NCBI RefSeq assembly: GCF_001262505.1 | Contig: NZ_KQ410724.1 | Span: 1 to 64,000 of the forward strand | Direction: 5' to 3' | DNA length: 64,000 bases | Source: Shinella sp. SUS2 | GTDB taxonomy: Bacteria; Pseudomonadota; Alphaproteobacteria; Rhizobiales; Rhizobiaceae | Shown here: positions 1-8,270 of the stretch, piece by piece | Layout of the letters: each line of letters opens with the position of its first letter | Position numbering within the stretch: the stretch's first letter is position 1 | The notes under the pieces: model-generated | Told to the model about the DNA's origin: nothing | Databases searched by the model: none | The model's input: only the letters and a program-made list of their open reading frames with translations | Made by a program: the position numbers and the translations under genes

Positions 1-222
1 GAAACGGGTGCATGACCCGCACTAACTGCTGACCTGCGCTGGTCGGGGCTGCATTCTCAGATGAGGTACAAGCGGCTGGAGGATGGCGAGTTCCGCTGGC
101 CGAAGGTGCAGGACGGGATCATGCGGCTGACCGCCGCGCAGCTGTCGGCGCTGCTCGAAGGTCTCGACTGGCGACGGGTCCATGAAGCCCGCCCGACGCG
201 CGTTCCGGCGCAGGCGGGTTGA
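1..222 (+). pseudogene. tnpB: IS66 TnpB (Orf2) 3' fragment
   Basis: The frame ending at the TGA at 220-222 encodes the C-terminal half of an IS66 accessory protein TnpB: the YKRLE...WP segment, then LTAAQLSALLEGLDWR, which is the conserved end of this family. The normal protein is about 115 residues. Here an in-frame TGA at 13-15 interrupts the frame, and residues before the YKRLE segment are poorly conserved although the Trp-to-Tyr spacing is kept. Either the gene is degenerate or the copy is truncated near the window start. The ATG at 61 is internal, not a natural start. TnpB is needed with TnpA and TnpC for IS66 transposition. Confidence 0.7.
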
Positions 223-291
223 TCCGCGACCAAGTGAATCAGCCCGGATTCCACGGTCGCCCGGTGCCGGCGAATATGGTCTGATCCGCTC

Positions 292-1824
292 ATGGCGATG
301 ACGGCGGACCAGCTTCCCGACGATCCGGATGCGCTGAAGGCGATGGTCCTGGCGCGCGACGTCGAGAATGCGCGGCTGATCCAGATCATCAGGGAACTGC
401 AGCGTCACCGCTTCGGCCGGCGCGCCGAGACGCTGCCGGAAGACCAGTTGCTGCTGGGCCTCGAAGAGGCCGAGCAGATCGAGGCCGCCGGCGAGGAAGA
501 GGCCGAACGTGTCGACCCGCGCGAACGCAATGAGCGCGCCACAAAGCGGCGAGCCAACCGTGGCGCGCTGCCGGCGCATCTGCCTCGCATCGAAACGATC
601 GTCGACATCGACAATCACGTCTGTCCGTGCTGTCGCAATGGCCTGCACCGGATCGGCGAGGATGTGAGCGAGCGGCTCGACATCGTTCCGGCGCAGCTGC
701 GCGTGATCGTGGTGCGCCGGCCCAAATACGCCTGCCGCGCCTGCGACGATGTGGTCGTTCAGGCTCCGGCTCCCGGCCGGCTGATCGAAGGCGGCCTGCC
801 GACCGATGCGACCGTCGCCCAGGTGCTGGTCTCCAAATACGCCGATCACCTGCCGCTCTATCGCCAGGCGCAGATCTACGCCCGGCAGGGCATCAATCTC
901 GACCGCTCGACGCTCGCCGACTGGGTCGGCCGCGCCGCCTGGCACCTGCGTCCGGTGCACGAGCGACTGCTGGCGAAGTTGAAGGCTTCGCCAAAACTGT
1001 TCGCCGACGAGACGACGGCGCCGGTGCTCGATCCCGGCCGTGGCAAGACCAGGACCGGGCAACTCTGGGCCTATGCCCGCGATGATCGGCCGTGGCAAGG
1101 AGCCGACCCGCCGGGCGTCGCCTATGTCTATGCGCCGGACCGAAAGGCCGAACGTCCGATCACTCATCTGGCGGGCTTTACTGGCATCCTGCAGGTCGAC
1201 GGCTATGGTGGCTATCGCGTGCTCGCCGACAAGAGCGGTGCCACGCTCGCCTTCTGCTGGGCACATGTGCGCCGCCGCTTCTACGAACTTGCCGCAGCCG
1301 GTCCCGCGCCGATCGCCAGCGAGGCGCTCCGGCGGATCGCGGAGCTCTACAGAATCGAAGATGACATTCGTGGACGATCGGCGGAGCAGCGTCGTGCCGT
1401 GCGCCAGGAAAAGAGCCTCCCGATCGTCGCCGATCTCGTACCCTGGCTGCGCGAGAAGCTCGAGCTGATCAGCCAGAAGACAAAGCTCGCCGAGGCGATC
1501 CGCTACACGCTCTCGCGCCGGGATGGCCTCTCGCGCTTCCTCGACGACGGTCGCATCGAGATCGACAGCAACACCGTCGAACGCTCGATCCGCCCGATCG
1601 CGCTGAACCGCAAGAATGCACTCTTCGCTGGATCGGATGGCGGCGCCGAGCACTGGGCCGTCGTCGCTTCGCTGATCGAAACCTGCAAGCTCAACGGCGT
1701 CGAGCCGCTCGGCTACCTCGCCGACGTGCTCACCAGGATCGTCAACGGCCACCCCAACAGCCAGATCGACGATCTCCTCCCCTGGGCCTACATTCAGGCT
1801 CCCGAGTTCAGGGCCGTGGCCTGA
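292..1824 (+). CDS. tnpC: IS66 family transposase TnpC
   Basis: This 510-residue protein is the DDE transposase of an IS66-family element and is of normal length. The N-terminal 45 residues look like a leucine-rich coiled helix. A zinc-binding cluster follows (CPCC at 111-114, CRAC at 148-151). Likely catalytic residues are Asp239 in ADETT, Asp303 in VDGYGGY and Glu430 in SNTVERSIRP, the last being a hallmark of the family. The C-terminal segment ending in DDLLPW matches the IS66 C-terminal domain. The frame is intact, but the truncated tnpB beside it suggests the copy cannot move on its own. Confidence 0.93.
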   Translation: MAMTADQLPDDPDALKAMVLARDVENARLIQIIRELQRHRFGRRAETLPEDQLLLGLEEAEQIEAAGEEEAERVDPRERNERATKRRANRGALPAHLPRIETIVDIDNHVCPCCRNGLHRIGEDVSERLDIVPAQLRVIVVRRPKYACRACDDVVVQAPAPGRLIEGGLPTDATVAQVLVSKYADHLPLYRQAQIYARQGINLDRSTLADWVGRAAWHLRPVHERLLAKLKASPKLFADETTAPVLDPGRGKTRTGQLWAYARDDRPWQGADPPGVAYVYAPDRKAERPITHLAGFTGILQVDGYGGYRVLADKSGATLAFCWAHVRRRFYELAAAGPAPIASEALRRIAELYRIEDDIRGRSAEQRRAVRQEKSLPIVADLVPWLREKLELISQKTKLAEAIRYTLSRRDGLSRFLDDGRIEIDSNTVERSIRPIALNRKNALFAGSDGGAEHWAVVASLIETCKLNGVEPLGYLADVLTRIVNGHPNSQIDDLLPWAYIQAPEFRAVA

Positions 1825-1858
1825 CAACAGCGCTTACGAATAAGAACCGTACCGAGGG

Positions 1859-2179
1859 TTAGCAATCGATCAGGCGGACGGTTGAGGTCGCTAGAGAATC
1901 GTAGTCATCGCCCGGATAGTCCGGTTGACTATAGTAGCTCACGCAGCGTTCCGTTTCGGCAGCCTCGTCGGAAAGGCAGACCTGGTATCCATCCTCGTCA
2001 AGATAGAGACTCACGCATACCTCTCCCCGACCGCCATCCGGCGTGATGCAAAAAAATTCCAACGGCTCTTCCTCGAATTCGCTGCCGTCCATTCCGGCAA
2101 GTGCCAGTTCAAACGGACCAGCACCAGCCAGAAACAACGTCAATAAAAGCAGCGTCCATCGCACGCGGTGAGACGACAT
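1859..2179 (-). CDS. small secreted Cys-containing protein, unknown function
   Basis: The product is 106 residues. An N-terminal signal peptide is clear (basic start, hydrophobic LLLLTLFLAGAG, then ALA), so it is probably periplasmic or exported. The mature part is strongly acidic and contains five cysteines, which could form disulfides. No family is recognised. The start at 2179 is supported by GGAG about 7 bases upstream. It lies 12 bases downstream of the SH3b gene on the same strand, so the two probably share a transcript. It ends 21 bases from the IS66 right end, so the insertion may have removed further downstream genes. Confidence 0.6.
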   Translation of the reverse strand: MSSHRVRWTLLLLTLFLAGAGPFELALAGMDGSEFEEEPLEFFCITPDGGRGEVCVSLYLDEDGYQVCLSDEAAETERCVSYYSQPDYPGDDYDSLATSTVRLIDC

Positions 2180-2191
2180 GGGCAGTCTCCT

Positions 2192-2827
2192 TTACCAACG
2201 GAAATGCCCTGCGCCGCTTCGCGTGCCGCCATTCGGACCGACGGCGCGATAGCCGCCGACACAACCATAGGGACCGCATCTACGGGCGCCCTGGACACTA
2301 CCCCCATTGGGGCCGATGATTGTGCCAGCGCCAGCACAGCCGCGGGGACCGCATCCACGGGCTCCGGAGGCGGTGCCGCCATAGGGGCCTGTTACCGTGC
2401 CGGAGCAGCCGTTTGGTCCGCAGCTGCGAGCCGCCTGGCCGTAATAGGCGGGGCCGCGATAGTACCAGGGATAGCTGGCGTAGTGGTTGTCCCAATAGGC
2501 CTTGTTGAAGGCAACAACGGCGACCCCGACACTTGCGGCAACGGCCGGCGACAGGACGACCGGGGCACCATTGTAGACCACCTGAACATAGCGTGCCGAC
2601 ACCCAGCCCCGGTAGCTGCCGAAACCGATATCGCACCAGGTGTAGCCCGGCAGACAGCCATGGGTGACGATGCGTGCGCCGACCGGAACGACGACAACGA
2701 CAGGATATCCCGTCGAGGGTCCGGCCCTTAGATTGACGTTGCCGGTGGCAACTGCAACGGTCGCCGCCGCAGCCATGGATGCCATGGCAAATACCATGAC
2801 GATCGCGATGCATAATCTCTTGATCAT
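2192..2827 (-). CDS. secreted bacterial SH3-domain protein with Gly/Cys repeats
   Basis: The 211-residue product has a signal peptide (hydrophobic residues 6-20, AAAA cleavage region). Residues about 24-85 form a bacterial SH3b domain (VNLRAGPSTGYPVV...GYTWCDIGF...GWVSARYVQ), a fold that usually binds cell-wall peptide or glycan. The C-terminal 80 residues carry three to four imperfect repeats of the form CGPxGC...GPxGG. The same GPNG-rich style appears in the small protein at 7029-7334. It is first in an apparent two-gene operon with the 106-residue protein. A GTAG-N6-GTAG direct repeat lies about 87 bases upstream of the start. The ligand is unknown. Confidence 0.75.
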   Translation of the reverse strand: MIKRLCIAIVMVFAMASMAAAATVAVATGNVNLRAGPSTGYPVVVVVPVGARIVTHGCLPGYTWCDIGFGSYRGWVSARYVQVVYNGAPVVLSPAVAASVGVAVVAFNKAYWDNHYASYPWYYRGPAYYGQAARSCGPNGCSGTVTGPYGGTASGARGCGPRGCAGAGTIIGPNGGSVQGARRCGPYGCVGGYRAVGPNGGTRSGAGHFRW

Positions 2828-2913
2828 ATCCCTATCCCTTATGATGGACCGCGACTGCGGAGCCTTCCAACCGCGAGGCTAGGCCCCGAACATCGCTCGC
2901 CCATCTCGCGGAC

Positions 2914-2928
2914 GTAGAAATTTGTAGC
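2914..2928 (+). promoter_or_regulatory. putative response-regulator site (GTAG-N6-GTAG direct repeat)
   Basis: GTAGAAATTTGTAGC contains two GTAG half-sites exactly 10 bases apart, the geometry used by OmpR/PhoB-type regulators. A 13-of-15 match occurs at 7488-7502 in front of the response regulator gene at 7554. Here the site lies upstream of the SH3b gene. The link to the regulator is an inference from shared sequence and synteny. Confidence 0.4.
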
Positions 2929-2948
2929 TTTTTGTTGCATGGCCGGAC

Positions 2949-3668
2949 TCAGAGAACCTGCAGGCGGTCCGGCCCCGCTCGTTCGCCGACGACGCGACCA
3001 TCGGTCAGCTCGATCGTCCGGTCAAAGAGATCGAGCGACCGGGGATCATGTGTCACAACCACGATCCCGGCTCCCCTCGTGTCGGCAATCTGACGGAAGA
3101 GTTCGATCACCTGACGCCCGCGAACACCGTCGAGCGCTGCGGTCGGCTCGTCCGCCAGGATGAGGGTGGGATCGTTGGCGAGAGCGCGGGCAATCGCCAC
3201 GCGTTGCTGTTCGCCGCCGGAAAGCCGCGATGGGCGATTGCCGATGCGATGTCCGAGACCGAGCCCTGCCAGCAGCCGCTCGGCGTGGCGGCGGGCATCG
3301 CGGGCAGGCACGTCATCGATTTCCATTGCCAGCGCCACATTTTCCGAAGCCGTCAGGAAGGGAATGAGGTTGGCCTTTTGAAACACGAAACCGATATTAC
3401 GTCGTCGGAAGTCGCGCAGCCTGTCGAGCTCTTCTCCTGCCTTCGAAACGAGGGCGCCGCGAATTCTCACCTCGCCTTCGGTTGGCGGCTCCAGCAGGCC
3501 GGCGATCAGAAGCAGCGTGCTTTTTCCCGATCCGCTCGGTCCGAGGATCGCAACCAGCTCGCCGGCATTGATATCCAGCGAGACCCCGTCGAGCGCCTTG
3601 ACGATGCTGTCGCCGCTGCGGTAATGCCGGGTGGCATCGCGCACCGACAGGATCGGCTCGGCCGTCAC
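2949..3668 (-). CDS. ABC exporter ATP-binding protein (MacB/LolD/DevA type)
   Basis: The 239-residue product is a single nucleotide-binding domain with Walker [10 protein letters not shown] at 43-51, Q-loop Gln97, signature LSGGEQQR at 149-156, Walker B with Glu174 in ADEPT, and the switch His in VVTHD. This is the class that powers FtsX-type permeases such as MacB, LolCDE and cyanobacterial DevBCA. The chosen start is the GTG at 3668, which overlaps the permease stop by GTGA, implying translational coupling. The open frame continues upstream but only as an overlap with the permease gene. Substrate is unknown; the neighbouring small secreted proteins are candidates. Confidence 0.88.
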   Translation of the reverse strand: MTAEPILSVRDATRHYRSGDSIVKALDGVSLDINAGELVAILGPSGSGKSTLLLIAGLLEPPTEGEVRIRGALVSKAGEELDRLRDFRRRNIGFVFQKANLIPFLTASENVALAMEIDDVPARDARRHAERLLAGLGLGHRIGNRPSRLSGGEQQRVAIARALANDPTLILADEPTAALDGVRGRQVIELFRQIADTRGAGIVVVTHDPRSLDLFDRTIELTDGRVVGERAGPDRLQVL

Positions 3669-4828
3669 GACAGCACCTCCTGCGCCCTGACTTTCAGCGC
3701 CCTCCAGATCCCGAGCAGGCTCGCAAAGGCGCAAACGGCTCCTACGGCGAGCGCAAGACCCGCGAAATCCCATGGATCGATGACAACCCTTCGCGGAAAG
3801 AACGGGAAAACCAGTTTCGACATCGCCAATCCGAGAACAAGCGCACCAGCGCCGATCAGGAAGGACTGCTGGGCGATCATCGCGACGATGACGCTGTTTC
3901 GCGCACCGATGAGCTTCAGCATGGCGATCTGATGAAGCTTTTCCATCGTCAGCATATAGATGATGAGGGAGATGACGATCGCCATCACCACCAGCAGGAC
4001 GCCGGTAAAAGCCAGAATCTGCAGTCTGAGGCGCCAGAGGCGCTGGTTCAGCAAAAGGTCCCGCTGGTCCGCACGCGACAGGATGTTGGCATCGCCCCAT
4101 GCAAGGACATCGGCTCGGACCCGATCCTCGTTCGCCCCCTTGTCGAGGCTGACGAGAACGGCGGCGATCTTGCTGTCCTGCGGCACGGAACTTTCGGAGG
4201 CATCCGCAGCTCCCGTCCTGCCCGCCGCGTTGCGCGCCAGCAAGACCTCTTCGCTGGTGCGCCGCTTTGCGATCGCCATCGCGTCGTTGACGGTAACGAA
4301 CATCAGTCCATCGCCGCTGGCGTCGACCATGCCGCGCGTCAGACCGACGATCAGGTAGTCATCCTGACCCAGGCGCACCCGGTCCTCCAGCGAGAGCCCG
4401 ATACTTTCGTCGGCGATCGCCTCGAAGTGCCCGGCAGTCAGATACCGTCCTCGCTGCAGCTCAACCCACTCTCCTCGATCCTTTGGAAAATCGAGGCCGG
4501 TGATGGAGGCGCGCAAATCACGTCCTTCGAAGCTGAATTGCTGACTGATCTGAACAAAGCGCCGGACCACAGATACGCCGGCGATACCCTCGACGCGCCG
4601 GTCCATGTTTGCTGAAACGGCAGAGCTTTCGGAGAAGGGCCCGGCCCGGCCCCCTTGGACCACCCAGAGATCCGCGCCGATCTTATCCACCACGAGAAGC
4701 GCATCTCCGACGATACCCCGGTAAAGACCGACCATTCCGGTCGAGGCCATGATCAGGAAGCCGACGCCTGCCGTCGTGAGCAGAAAGCGCAGGAAATTGT
4801 ATTTGACGTCCTTGAAGGCAAGATTCAT
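3665..4828 (-). CDS. ABC exporter permease, FtsX/MacB-like (DevC type)
   Basis: The 387-residue inner-membrane protein has one N-terminal membrane segment (about residues 12-38), a periplasmic domain of about 220 residues, and three C-terminal segments (about 270-295, 315-340, 350-378). This is the topology of MacB-type permeases, which work by coupling cytoplasmic ATP hydrolysis to periplasmic substrate release rather than carrying substrate through the membrane. The gene overlaps the adaptor gene by ATGA (4825-4828) and the ATPase gene by GTGA, so the three products are probably made in a fixed ratio. Confidence 0.86.
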   Translation of the reverse strand: MNLAFKDVKYNFLRFLLTTAGVGFLIMASTGMVGLYRGIVGDALLVVDKIGADLWVVQGGRAGPFSESSAVSANMDRRVEGIAGVSVVRRFVQISQQFSFEGRDLRASITGLDFPKDRGEWVELQRGRYLTAGHFEAIADESIGLSLEDRVRLGQDDYLIVGLTRGMVDASGDGLMFVTVNDAMAIAKRRTSEEVLLARNAAGRTGAADASESSVPQDSKIAAVLVSLDKGANEDRVRADVLAWGDANILSRADQRDLLLNQRLWRLRLQILAFTGVLLVVMAIVISLIIYMLTMEKLHQIAMLKLIGARNSVIVAMIAQQSFLIGAGALVLGLAMSKLVFPFFPRRVVIDPWDFAGLALAVGAVCAFASLLGIWRALKVRAQEVLS

Positions 4829-6123
4829 CGCCTTGTTCCACCTTCGGCTATCTTCATGCCGTAATAGGCATCGCGCGGCTCGCTCAGAATGACATCGTCC
4901 GGTTGAAGTCCATGCACGACCTCCACGAACGGCCCGCCGGTGTCTCCGAGCGTCACCACGATCCAGTAGGCCCGACCGCTCTCGATGATCCAGACGCCCG
5001 ATTTTCCCTGTCGCCTTTCGATCGCGCCGACCGGCACGGCAAGGACACCTTTCCTGGTGCCGACTTCGATCGTCGTCATCGCACGCTGACCCAAGGCCCA
5101 GTTTGGCGGCAGTGTTCCAGGGTGCATATCGACGGAAAATTCGCGCGTTTCGGTGTCGACTTGCCGGCTGACGCGCAGCACGGTCGCCGTCACCGAATGT
5201 CCCTTGCCGGCGCCGTTGAACCGGATGACGGCCTTTTGGTCTGGCGAAAGGCGGTAAATCGCGCTCTCGTCGAAGCGCGCCGACAGGATGACCGAAGCCG
5301 GATCAACGAGCCGGACAATCTCGGCGCCGGGTGTGATCGTGTCGCCGACATAGTGATCGCGTGAGACGACAACGCCGTCGAAGGGTGCGCGAATGGTTCC
5401 TTCAGCGAGTTTAACCCCCTGGGCCTCCGCAGTCGCGGCGGCCGAGGTTTCCTGAGCCTTGGCCTGCTCTATCGCCGCCCGTGACCGCTTGAGATCGGCT
5501 TCGGCCTGCCGGAGCGTGGCCACCGCGGTATCATAGGATTCCTGGCTTGCGATGGTTTTTTCGAGTAGCCTTTTCTTGCGATCGAAATTCTGCTGGGCAT
5601 TGGCGAGTACCGCTTCGGCGTGCTCACGGTCGGCGTTGGCCAGATCGACGGCCTTGCGGGCGGCGTCGACCGAGGCCAGCGATGCGCCAAGCTCACTCTT
5701 CAGATCGTCGGTGACGATCTCGGCAATGACATCCCCCTGGCTGACCTGGTCGTTGCGATCGACCCGCATCGTCGCGATCACCCCCTGCAGTCGGGAGCTG
5801 ACCGCGCTTATGCGCGTCGCGTCCAGCGTGCCGGGGCCGGTCAATTCGATAGTCAGGTCGACAGGTTTCACGGTGAATTGGTCGACGGCGTGCGAGACCA
5901 GATAGCGGTTGCCCAGCCATACGACGCAAAGGACCGCGAGCGCCATGGTGACGGCGCTAACACGTCTGAACCGCCCGCCGGGGCGCGAGGGCGGCCGGGA
6001 ACCGATGACCTTGGCATCATTGGAAGCGAAACCGTCCGGCGGGGCGCCGGCATTTCTGCCGGCGTCCTTGTCCTTGGCCGTTCGCTTCTGCCGAGCGCGC
6101 GCATCTTCAACCGTCTGATCCAT
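4825..6123 (-). CDS. periplasmic adaptor subunit (HlyD/MacA/DevB family)
   Basis: The 432-residue product has a cytoplasmic N-terminal tail, a membrane anchor at about residues 53-73, a lipoyl-like half motif, an alpha-hairpin coiled coil (about 130-225, rich in Ala, Glu, Gln and Lys) and a beta-barrel segment (GTIRAPFDGVV, then LGQRAMTTIEVG). It would link the inner-membrane permease to an outer-membrane TolC-like channel. No TolC gene lies nearby, so a chromosomal TolC is presumably shared. It starts 6 bases after the stop of the Cys-rich gene and is the first of the three exporter genes. Confidence 0.88.
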   Translation of the reverse strand: MDQTVEDARARQKRTAKDKDAGRNAGAPPDGFASNDAKVIGSRPPSRPGGRFRRVSAVTMALAVLCVVWLGNRYLVSHAVDQFTVKPVDLTIELTGPGTLDATRISAVSSRLQGVIATMRVDRNDQVSQGDVIAEIVTDDLKSELGASLASVDAARKAVDLANADREHAEAVLANAQQNFDRKKRLLEKTIASQESYDTAVATLRQAEADLKRSRAAIEQAKAQETSAAATAEAQGVKLAEGTIRAPFDGVVVSRDHYVGDTITPGAEIVRLVDPASVILSARFDESAIYRLSPDQKAVIRFNGAGKGHSVTATVLRVSRQVDTETREFSVDMHPGTLPPNWALGQRAMTTIEVGTRKGVLAVPVGAIERRQGKSGVWIIESGRAYWIVVTLGDTGGPFVEVVHGLQPDDVILSEPRDAYYGMKIAEGGTRR

Positions 6124-6129
6124 GAGCCG

Positions 6130-6408
6130 TCACTTCGGAAGAGCCTCAGCGAGCGCGGCCTGGCAGCTCGGCGTGAGGTTCGCCCGATTTGCCTGAAGGC
6201 AAGCGGCAATCCGGCCGCCACCCGGCTGAATGCCCTGGCAATACTGCTTGAGATCAGCCTTGCAAGCCTGGACGACTTTCCTCGCCAGCGCCTGCATTTC
6301 GGGGGTCATCTGGCTTTGAGCCATAGCGGCTGCGGGCGCTGCGCAAGCAGCGGCGAGCAGCGCAATGCTCAGCCAACGGGTCGGGGTCAGGCGATTGATG
6401 GCACTCAT
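6130..6408 (-). CDS. small periplasmic Cys-rich repeat protein
   Basis: The 92-residue product has a signal peptide (hydrophobic ALLAAACAAPAAAMA) and a mature domain of about 65 residues with four cysteines in a helical pattern (VVQACKADLKQYC...RIAACL...LTPSC). This resembles the cysteine-rich repeat domain found in small proteobacterial periplasmic proteins; the function of the family is unclear. The start at 6408 is preferred over 6423 because AAGGAA lies 7 bases upstream and the ATG overlaps the preceding stop as ATGA. It is immediately upstream of the exporter adaptor gene and probably belongs to the same operon. Confidence 0.7.
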   Translation of the reverse strand: MSAINRLTPTRWLSIALLAAACAAPAAAMAQSQMTPEMQALARKVVQACKADLKQYCQGIQPGGGRIAACLQANRANLTPSCQAALAEALPK

Positions 6409-6899
6409 AATATTTCCTTCCATTGATCTGTCTGTTGGGGAGCATCAGCCTTCGCTCGCCCGGTTGTGGGCGATTTAGGTTTGGCTGCCGACGCCTTTTT
6501 GCGCGTGACGGGGCCGAAGAGAACGGCGATTTTTTGCTTGAGCGTGGAAGCTGCGCGCACATCTCGTATCATTGCGCTCCATTCGGAAAACGCGATGCGC
6601 AGCGGATGATGCGATGCCGAGCCGCCACGCAGACCGTAGGTCAGCGGCTTGCCGTCCGGCGCTTCGGCAAAGGTGCCGAACAGCCGGTCGAAGACGATCA
6701 GTATGCCGCCGAAGTTCCTGTCGAGGTACTCGGCGTCCGAAGCATGGTGCACCCGATGATGGGAAGGCGTGTTGAATATCCATTCGAACGAGCCGAAGCC
6801 GGGTGAGAGCTCGGTATGAAGGAAGAACTGATAGGCAAGGTTTGCCGCGAGCGTCGCGACGATGGCGAACGGATGAAAGCCAAGAAAGGCCAGCGGCAA
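6405..6899 (-). pseudogene. sterol desaturase/fatty acid hydroxylase family, C-terminal fragment
   Basis: The 164 readable codons match the second half of the fatty-acid-hydroxylase superfamily: a membrane segment, then NTPSHHRVHHASDAEYLDRNFGG, which contains the last histidine box of these di-iron membrane enzymes. Complete proteins are about 270-350 residues and carry earlier histidine boxes, which are missing. Reading upstream in frame gives 17 further codons and then a TGA at 6951-6953. The remnant is probably inactive, yet its stop overlaps the start of the Cys-rich gene by ATGA, so translation through it may still matter. A TTG at 6899 could serve as a start. Confidence 0.65.
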
Positions 6900-7028
6900 T
6901 ACAAAGGGACGAAGGACTGCATGGCCGAGCCTCGATATCGCGCGAGATGATCATGAAATTGCAAGCCGGCGGCTTCCTGGGGTTCGGCGTGCCGCCGGCT
7001 CGTCACGGTGCGGACTGGCTATGGTCGA

Positions 7029-7334
7029 CTACCAGTTGACGCTCCCCTGACGGGTGACGGTATTGCCGTTCGGGCCTGTCGTGGCCGCCGATCCGCTGCA
7101 GGAGCCACCCTCCTGGCAGGTTACCGTTCGTGACCGGGAATAGGTCTGGCCGTCCGGACCGCTTCGGGTCACATCGCGCGAGCAGGAGCCGCCCGAGCAG
7201 CCGCCGCTTGCGTGCATCGAGGCTGTGCCGTTGGCGCCGCTCACCGAACGATCGCGGCTCCACGCATTTGCGTCAGCGGCTGCCGTCAATGCAAATGTGC
7301 CGGCCAGAACCGCGGCGGTGATGGTCTTCATCAT
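7029..7334 (-). CDS. small secreted Gly/Ser/Cys-rich protein, unknown function
   Basis: The product is 101 residues with a signal peptide (MMKTITAAVLAGTFALTAAADANA). The mature part is built from short imperfect repeats containing GPNG or GPDG and Cys-containing GGSCS turns, with very low hydrophobicity. Its style is close to the C-terminal repeats of the SH3b protein at 2192-2827. An upstream extension of the frame to 7544 lacks a signal and a ribosome site and is not used; GAGGAC precedes the chosen ATG. It is transcribed divergently from the two-component genes. It may be a substrate or an envelope component linked to the exporter; that is inference. Confidence 0.6.
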   Translation of the reverse strand: MMKTITAAVLAGTFALTAAADANAWSRDRSVSGANGTASMHASGGCSGGSCSRDVTRSGPDGQTYSRSRTVTCQEGGSCSGSAATTGPNGNTVTRQGSVNW

Positions 7335-7355
7335 GATCTTGTCCTCTCTGTCATC

Positions 7356-7387
7356 AGACTTTGCAGGAATGAGACTTTGCAGGAATG
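7356..7387. repeat. tandem 16-bp direct repeat
   Basis: The 16-mer AGACTTTGCAGGAATG occurs twice in perfect tandem (7356-7371 and 7372-7387). It lies in the upstream region of the secreted protein gene that starts at 7334 on the minus strand, so the duplication lengthens its leader or promoter spacing. Confidence 0.9.
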
Positions 7388-7487
7388 CCGAAAGCCGGGT
7401 GCATTCGACATACGGACAAGATTCGACGCTTTCGGTATCACGCCGATAAACAGCCTGTGTCGAGATGTTCGGTTTTGTTGCTGACGT

Positions 7488-7502
7488 GTAGAGAATTGTA
7501 GC
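7488..7502 (+). promoter_or_regulatory. putative response-regulator site (GTAG-N6-GTAG direct repeat)
   Basis: GTAGAGAATTGTAGC has two GTAG half-sites 10 bases apart and matches the element at 2914-2928 at 13 of 15 positions. It lies 52 bases before the response regulator ATG and 154 bases upstream of the divergent secreted-protein gene. Autoregulation by the regulator at 7554 is a reasonable inference. Confidence 0.42.
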
Positions 7503-7553
7503 AGCGGCCTCCGCATTCTTGATCGCACTCTGGTTTCGGTTCATTTTCCGGCC

Positions 7554-8270
7554 ATGGAAGACTTGGTACGCACAATCCTCGTCGTGGACGATGATCCGGA
7601 GATAAGGCGACTCGTCGCAGCCTTGCTGTCACGCGAAGGCTTCGACGTCCGAACCGCCGAAAACGGCCTGGAACTGGACGATGTTCTGCGCAGGGTTCGG
7701 CCGGATCTGATCATCCTCGACCTGATGCTGCCGGGAGAGGACGGGCTTTCGATCTGTCGTCGCATGCGCTCCGAGGGCGCTTTTCCCATACTGATGCTGA
7801 CCGCCAAGAACGACGAAATGGATCGGGTGGTGGGACTGGAGGTCGGTGCCGACGACTATGTTTCGAAACCGTTCGGACCGCGCGAACTCCTTGCGCGCGT
7901 GCGCGCCCTTCTTCGCCGCAGCCAGTCCCAGCCTCTCCAGGCCGCGAGCCGGCGGTACGGTTTCGATCGCTTCATCATCGATCTCGATGCTCGCCAATTG
8001 ACTGACGAGGACGGCGAACCGGCAACACTGACGAGCGCGGAATTCGACCTTCTGACGTGCTTCGTGCTGCGCCCTCGCCGCGTTCTCTCTCGCGATCAGA
8101 TTCTCGACTGGACGCATGGCCGCAATGCCGATCCGCTCGACCGGACGGTCGACATCCTGGTGTCGCGGCTGCGCAAGAAACTGGAGAGTCTCAGCCCCGG
8201 CAACACCCTGATCAGTACGGTCCGCAACGGCGGCTATCTGCTGACGGTGCCGGTGCGGCAGGTACTATGA
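7554..8270 (+). CDS. two-component response regulator, OmpR/PhoB family
   Basis: The 238-residue product has a receiver domain (residues 5-118) with acidic pocket Asp12-Asp14, phospho-acceptor Asp56 in LDLMLP, Thr83 and Lys105, followed by a winged-helix DNA-binding domain (about 135-232, with RDQILDW...LDRTVDILVSRLRKKL...TVRNGGYLL). It would bind direct repeats as a dimer once phosphorylated. Its stop overlaps the kinase start (ATGATG at 8267-8272), so the pair is co-translated. The position next to the exporter and secreted proteins suggests these are its targets. Confidence 0.93.
   Translation: MEDLVRTILVVDDDPEIRRLVAALLSREGFDVRTAENGLELDDVLRRVRPDLIILDLMLPGEDGLSICRRMRSEGAFPILMLTAKNDEMDRVVGLEVGADDYVSKPFGPRELLARVRALLRRSQSQPLQAASRRYGFDRFIIDLDARQLTDEDGEPATLTSAEFDLLTCFVLRPRRVLSRDQILDWTHGRNADPLDRTVDILVSRLRKKLESLSPGNTLISTVRNGGYLLTVPVRQVL

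Larger units (their letters stand above)
1..1837 (+). mobile_element. IS66-family insertion sequence, left part outside window or lost
   Basis: The stretch holds the 3' end of tnpB and a complete tnpC in the usual IS66 order. The right boundary is placed at the heptamer CGCTTAC (1831-1837), 6 bases after the tnpC stop, because IS66 elements characteristically end in an inverted repeat beginning GTAAGCG. The matching left end is not in the window. No target-site duplication can be tested without it. The element borders the accessory block to its right. Confidence 0.8.

Noticed and set aside
22-1827. 601-codon open frame on the minus strand opposite tnpC
   Set aside because: It is antisense to a well-conserved IS66 transposase and has no family features; high GC content leaves long antisense frames open.
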